A stretch of DNA of 64,000 nt, taken from NCBI GenBank assembly GCA_914767715.1, contig OU612066.1:13707001-13771000 (forward strand), written 5' to 3'. Each line of letters begins with the position of its first letter. Positions within the stretch are counted from its first letter, which is position 1. The translations under genes and the position numbers were made by a program. This DNA is from Membranipora membranacea. Taxonomy: Eukaryota; Bryozoa; Gymnolaemata; Cheilostomatida; Membraniporidae. This document shows positions 61,287-64,000 of this stretch, one piece after another. The notes under the pieces were generated by a model that saw only the letters and a list, made by a program, of their open reading frames with translations, was not told the origin of the DNA and searched no databases.

Positions 61287-63632
61287 ATGCTTTTTTTTCG
61301 GCCAGATCAAATAATAGATTTTCTTCAAACTAACCTCATAAGGAGGAGCAACTCCTGCTCATCTCGAATCTGCAGACCGTTTGGCTCTGCGGCTTTTCGT
61401 TCTCCGTCAGCGTCCGTTTTAATTAGGGCCCCTTTTACTATAAAAAAACATGCCAAAAGGCAGCATCTAAAAATTAAATCTCTGTTGGATTCTTATCAAA
61501 CTCTGACCAGTTCAAGCTCTTATTGCCCTCATTCAACGCGCCGAATATTGGAATCCTCGGATCAACAGGGGGGTCACAACGCTGACTTGAAAATCCAACA
61601 ATTATACCATGGTAGGGTATCATGCTTTTTTTTCGGCCAGATCAAAAAATAGATTTTCTTCTAACTAACCTCATAAGGAGGAGCAACTCCTGCTTATCTC
61701 GAATCTGCAGACCTTTTGGCTCTGCGGCTTTTCGTTCTCCGTCAGCGTCCGTTTTAATTAGGGCCCCTTTTACTATAAAAAAACATGCCAAAAGGCAGCA
61801 TCTAAAAATTAAATCTCTGTTGGATTCTTATCAAACTCCGACCAGTTCAAGCTCTTAATGCCCTCATTCAACACGCCTAATATATTGGAATCCTCGGATT
61901 AACAGGGGGGTGACAACGCTGATTTGAAAATGCAAAAATTATACCAAGGGAGGGTATCATGCTTTTTTTTGGCCAGATCAAAAAATAGATTTGCTTCTAA
62001 CTAACCTCATAAGGAGGAGCAACTCCTGCTCATCTCGAACCTGCAGACAGTTTGGCTCTGCGGCTTTTCGTTCTCCGTCGGCGTCCGTTTTAACTAGGGC
62101 CACTTTTGCTATACAAAAACATGCCAAACAGCAGCATCGAAAAATTAAATCTCTGTTGGATTCTTATCAAACTCTGACCAGTTCAAGCTCTTATTGCCCT
62201 CATTCAACGCGCCGAATATTGGAATCCTCGGATTAACAGGGGGGTCACAACGCTGACTTGAAAATCCAACAATTATACCAAGGGAGGGTATCATGCTTTT
62301 TTTTCGGCCAGATCAAAAAATAGATTTGCTTCTAACTAACCTCATAAGGAGGAGCAACTCCTGCTTATCTCGAAACTGCAGACCGTTTGGCTCTGCAGCT
62401 TTTCGTTCTCTGTCAGCGTCCGTTTTAATTAGGGCCACTTTTGCTATAAAAAAACATGCCAAACGGCAGCATCGAAAAATTAAATCTCTGTTGGATTCTT
62501 ATCAAACTCCGACCAGTTCAAGCTCTTCTTGCCCTCATTCAACACGCCGAATATTGGAATCCTCGGATTAACAGGGGGGTCACAACGCGGACTTGAAAAT
62601 CCAAAAATTATACCAAGGGAGGGTATCATGCTTCTTTTTCGGCCAGATCAAATAATGGATTTGCTTCAAACTAACCTCATAAGGAGGAGCAACTCCTGCT
62701 CATCTCGAATCTGCAGACCGTTTGGCTCTGCGGCTTTTCGTTCTCCGTCAGCGTCCGTTTTAATTAGGGCCACTTTTGCTATAAAAAAAACATGCCAAAC
62801 GGCATCATCGAAAAATTAAATCTCTGTTGGATTCTTATCAAACTCCGACGAGTTCAAGCTCTTATTGCCCTCATTCAACACGCCGAACATTTGAATCCTC
62901 GGATTAACAGGGGGGTCACAACGCTGAGTTGAAAATCCAAAAATTATACCAAGGGAGGGTATCATGCTTTATTTTCGGCCTGAGCAAAAAATAGATTTGC
63001 TTCTAACTAACCTCATAAGGAGGAGCAACTCCTGCTTATCTCGAATCTGCAGACCGTTTGGCTCTGCAGCTTTTCGTTCTCTGTCAGCGTCCGTTTTGAT
63101 TAGGGCCACTTTTGCTATAAAAAAACATGCCAAACGGCAGCATCGAAAAATTAAATCTCTGTTGGATTCTTATCAAACTCCGACCAGTTCAAGCTCTACT
63201 TGCCCTCATTCAACACGCCGAATATTGGAATCCTCGGATTAACAGGGGGGTCACAACGCTGACTTGAAAATCCAAAAATTATACCAAGGGAGGGTATCGT
63301 GCTTTTTTTTCGGCCAGATCAAATAATAGATTTGCTTCTAACTAACCTCATAAGGAGGAGCAACTCCTGCTCATCTCGAATCTGCAGACCGTTTGACTCT
63401 GCGGCTTTTCGTTCTCCGTCAGCGTCCGTTTTAATTAGGGCCACTTTTGCTATAAAAAACTTGCCAAACGGCAGCATCGAAAAATTAAATCTCTGTTGGA
63501 TTCTTATCAAACTCCGACCAGTTCAAGCTCTTATTGCCCTCATTCAACACGCCGAATATTGGAATCCTCGGATTAACAGGGGGGTCACAACGCTGACTTG
63601 AAAATCCAAAAATTATACCAAGGGAGGGTATC

Positions 63633-63967
63633 ATGCTTTTTTTTCGGCCAGATCAAAAAATAGATTTGCTTCTAACTAACCTCATAAAGAGGAGCAACTC
63701 CTGCTCATCTCGAATCTGCAGACCGTTTGGCTCTGCGGCTTTTTGTTCTCCGTCAGCGTCCGTTTTAATTAGGGCCCCTTTTACTATAAAAAAACATGCC
63801 AAAAGGCAGCATCTAAAAATTAAATCTCTGTTGGATTCTTATCAAACTCTGACCAGTTCAAGCTCTTATTGCCCTCATTCAACGCGCCGAATATTGGAAT
63901 CCTCGGATTAACAGGGGGGTCACAACGCTGACTTGAAAATCCAACAATTATACCATGGTAGGGTATC
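63633..63967 (+). repeat. Chimeric monomer, domain-A-like head and domain-C tail
   Basis: The head has CTCATAAAGAGG and the TTTTTGTTCTCC form typical of domain A, last seen at 11073. From GGGCCCCTTTTAC onward it matches domain C (CATCTAAAAATTAAATC, CTCTGACC, CAACGCGCC, AAATCCAACAATT). It may mark the start of another compartment or a gene-conversion patch. Confidence 0.75.
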
Positions 63968-64000
63968 ATGCTTTTTTTTCGGCCAGATCAAAAAATAGAT
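63968..64000 (+). repeat. Truncated satellite monomer at right edge
   Basis: These are the first 33 bases of a further unit (ATGC, T8, CGGCCAGATC), preceded by CCATGGTAGGG as before the 29108 and 61622 units. The array continues past the window. Confidence 0.95.

Larger units (their letters stand above)
27767..63632 (+). repeat. Domain C of the satellite (107 units, nested duplications)
   Basis: Recurrent unit types are: W (TTTGGCCAGATCAAAAATTAG with CTCATGAGG: 27767, 31790, 33802, 38493, 41174, 43521, 47208, 51902); b (GATTTTCTTCAAAC with GGGCCCCTTTTAC: 28437, 29779, 30783, 36482, 37486, 40167, 53579, 55590, 57936, 59947, 61287); c (TATAAAAAACTTGCC: 30114, 36817, 39498, 54249, 56260, 58606, 60617, 63299); d (ATGCTTTATTTTCGGCCTGAG: 14 units from 32460 to 62964); e (CTCTGCAGC with GTTCTCTGTC: 32795, 36147, 42179, 45866, 50560 and later; often combined with d); and f (337 bp, CCTAATATATTGG). 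Outside the 337 bp units, spacing is almost always 334 or 335 bp. Nested duplications are listed separately. Confidence 0.87.
1..64000 (+). repeat. 335 bp tandem satellite array filling the whole window
   Basis: Every part of the window is a copy of one ~335 bp monomer in the same orientation. Landmarks recurring in order in each unit are a GGGAGGGTATC motif, ATGC plus a T8 tract, ATCAAAAAATAG, AAGGAGGAGCAACTCC, the palindrome TCTGCAGA, CCGTTTGGC, TTAATTAGGG, TATAAAAAAA, GCCAAACGG, AACTCCGACC, GCCGAATATT and TTAACAGGGG. I placed 188 complete units between 23 and 63,967. Spacing is 332-337 bp apart from six units of 493-494 bp. No inversion, unique spacer, transposon or gene was seen, so there is no gene-free gap to describe separately: the satellite is the content. 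Tandem arrays of this length and hierarchy are known from eukaryotic centromeric and heterochromatic regions. The genomic location and host are inferred, not shown. Confidence 0.98.

Noticed and set aside
11654-63510. Reverse-strand open frames of 63-105 codons crossing monomer boundaries
   Set aside because: They recur only where local indels leave the frame open and overlap the forward frames fully. There is no independent sign of coding. I considered a remnant of an ancestral gene but could not recognise any domain.
23-63911. About 150 forward open frames of 61-145 codons, most beginning at ATGC-T8
   Set aside because: They are one repeat read over and over. The frame is broken by indels, starts vary (ATG, ATA, GTG, TTG), substitutions are often amino-acid changing, and the translation (basic, Ser/Arg-rich) resembles no family I know.
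1-64000. CRISPR array
   Set aside because: Repeats are 335 bp, directly adjacent and without unique spacers.
1-64000. Mobile element, rRNA or histone-like tandem gene cluster
   Set aside because: There are no terminal repeats, transposase or reverse transcriptase motifs, no rRNA or tRNA sequence, and no protein family signature in any frame.
1-64000. Telomeric or simple-sequence repeat
   Set aside because: No short telomere-type motif repeats. The only low-complexity tracts are the T8, A7 and G6 runs inside each unit.

Overview
The whole window is one uninterrupted head-to-tail satellite DNA array. A single repeat family with a ~335 bp monomer fills all 64,000 bases. Taking the conserved ATGC that precedes the T8 tract as monomer position 1, I can place 188 full units, from 23 to 63,967, plus a truncated piece at each end. 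All lie on the same strand, and nothing else is inserted: no gene, RNA gene, transposon or unique spacer. Consecutive ATGC marks are 332-337 bp apart, except for six enlarged units of 493-494 bp. Subtracting those enlargements, the mean spacing is 335 bp. A near-consensus monomer (42849-43183) is about 43% G+C by hand count and has 15 CpGs, roughly what its C and G content predicts.

The array points to eukaryotic centromeric, pericentromeric or other heterochromatic satellite DNA. Tens of kilobases of tandem repeat with higher-order structure are not a bacterial or phage feature. I do not recognise the monomer as a named satellite and cannot say which organism it comes from. The many short open frames (about 92 codons forward, 63-105 codons reverse) are the same repeat read again and again, and I do not annotate them as genes.

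Layout. Domain A (23-11407, 34 units) mixes units with TTTTTGTTCTCC and TTTTCGTTCTCC at monomer positions ~110-121, and carries two overlapping segmental duplications (periods 1340 and 3686 bp). Domain B (11408-27766, 46 units) has only the C-bearing or further-derived forms. It is built from two large tandem duplications (periods 4337 and 4002/4003 bp) and holds all six 1.5-unit repeats. Domain C (27767-63632, 107 units) is recognised by new diagnostic variants, including a 337 bp unit with an ATATATT insertion. It is a patchwork of nested duplications with periods 671, 2681, 3352, 3687, 4357, 4694, 6703 and 9719 bp. The 4694 bp pair looks almost identical and is probably the youngest. The last full unit (63633) joins a domain-A-like 5' part to a domain-C 3' part.

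Inside the monomer I see traces of an older dimer. Landmarks in the first half recur in the same order in the second half, about 143-163 bp further on. The 1.5-unit repeats carry 159 bp extra, exactly the distance between two of these matched landmarks, so they were probably made by exchange between the two half-units. The array thus shows three levels of organisation: half-unit, 335 bp monomer, and multi-monomer blocks of 2-29 units. All alignments were done by eye, so block edges are approximate and identities are qualitative.
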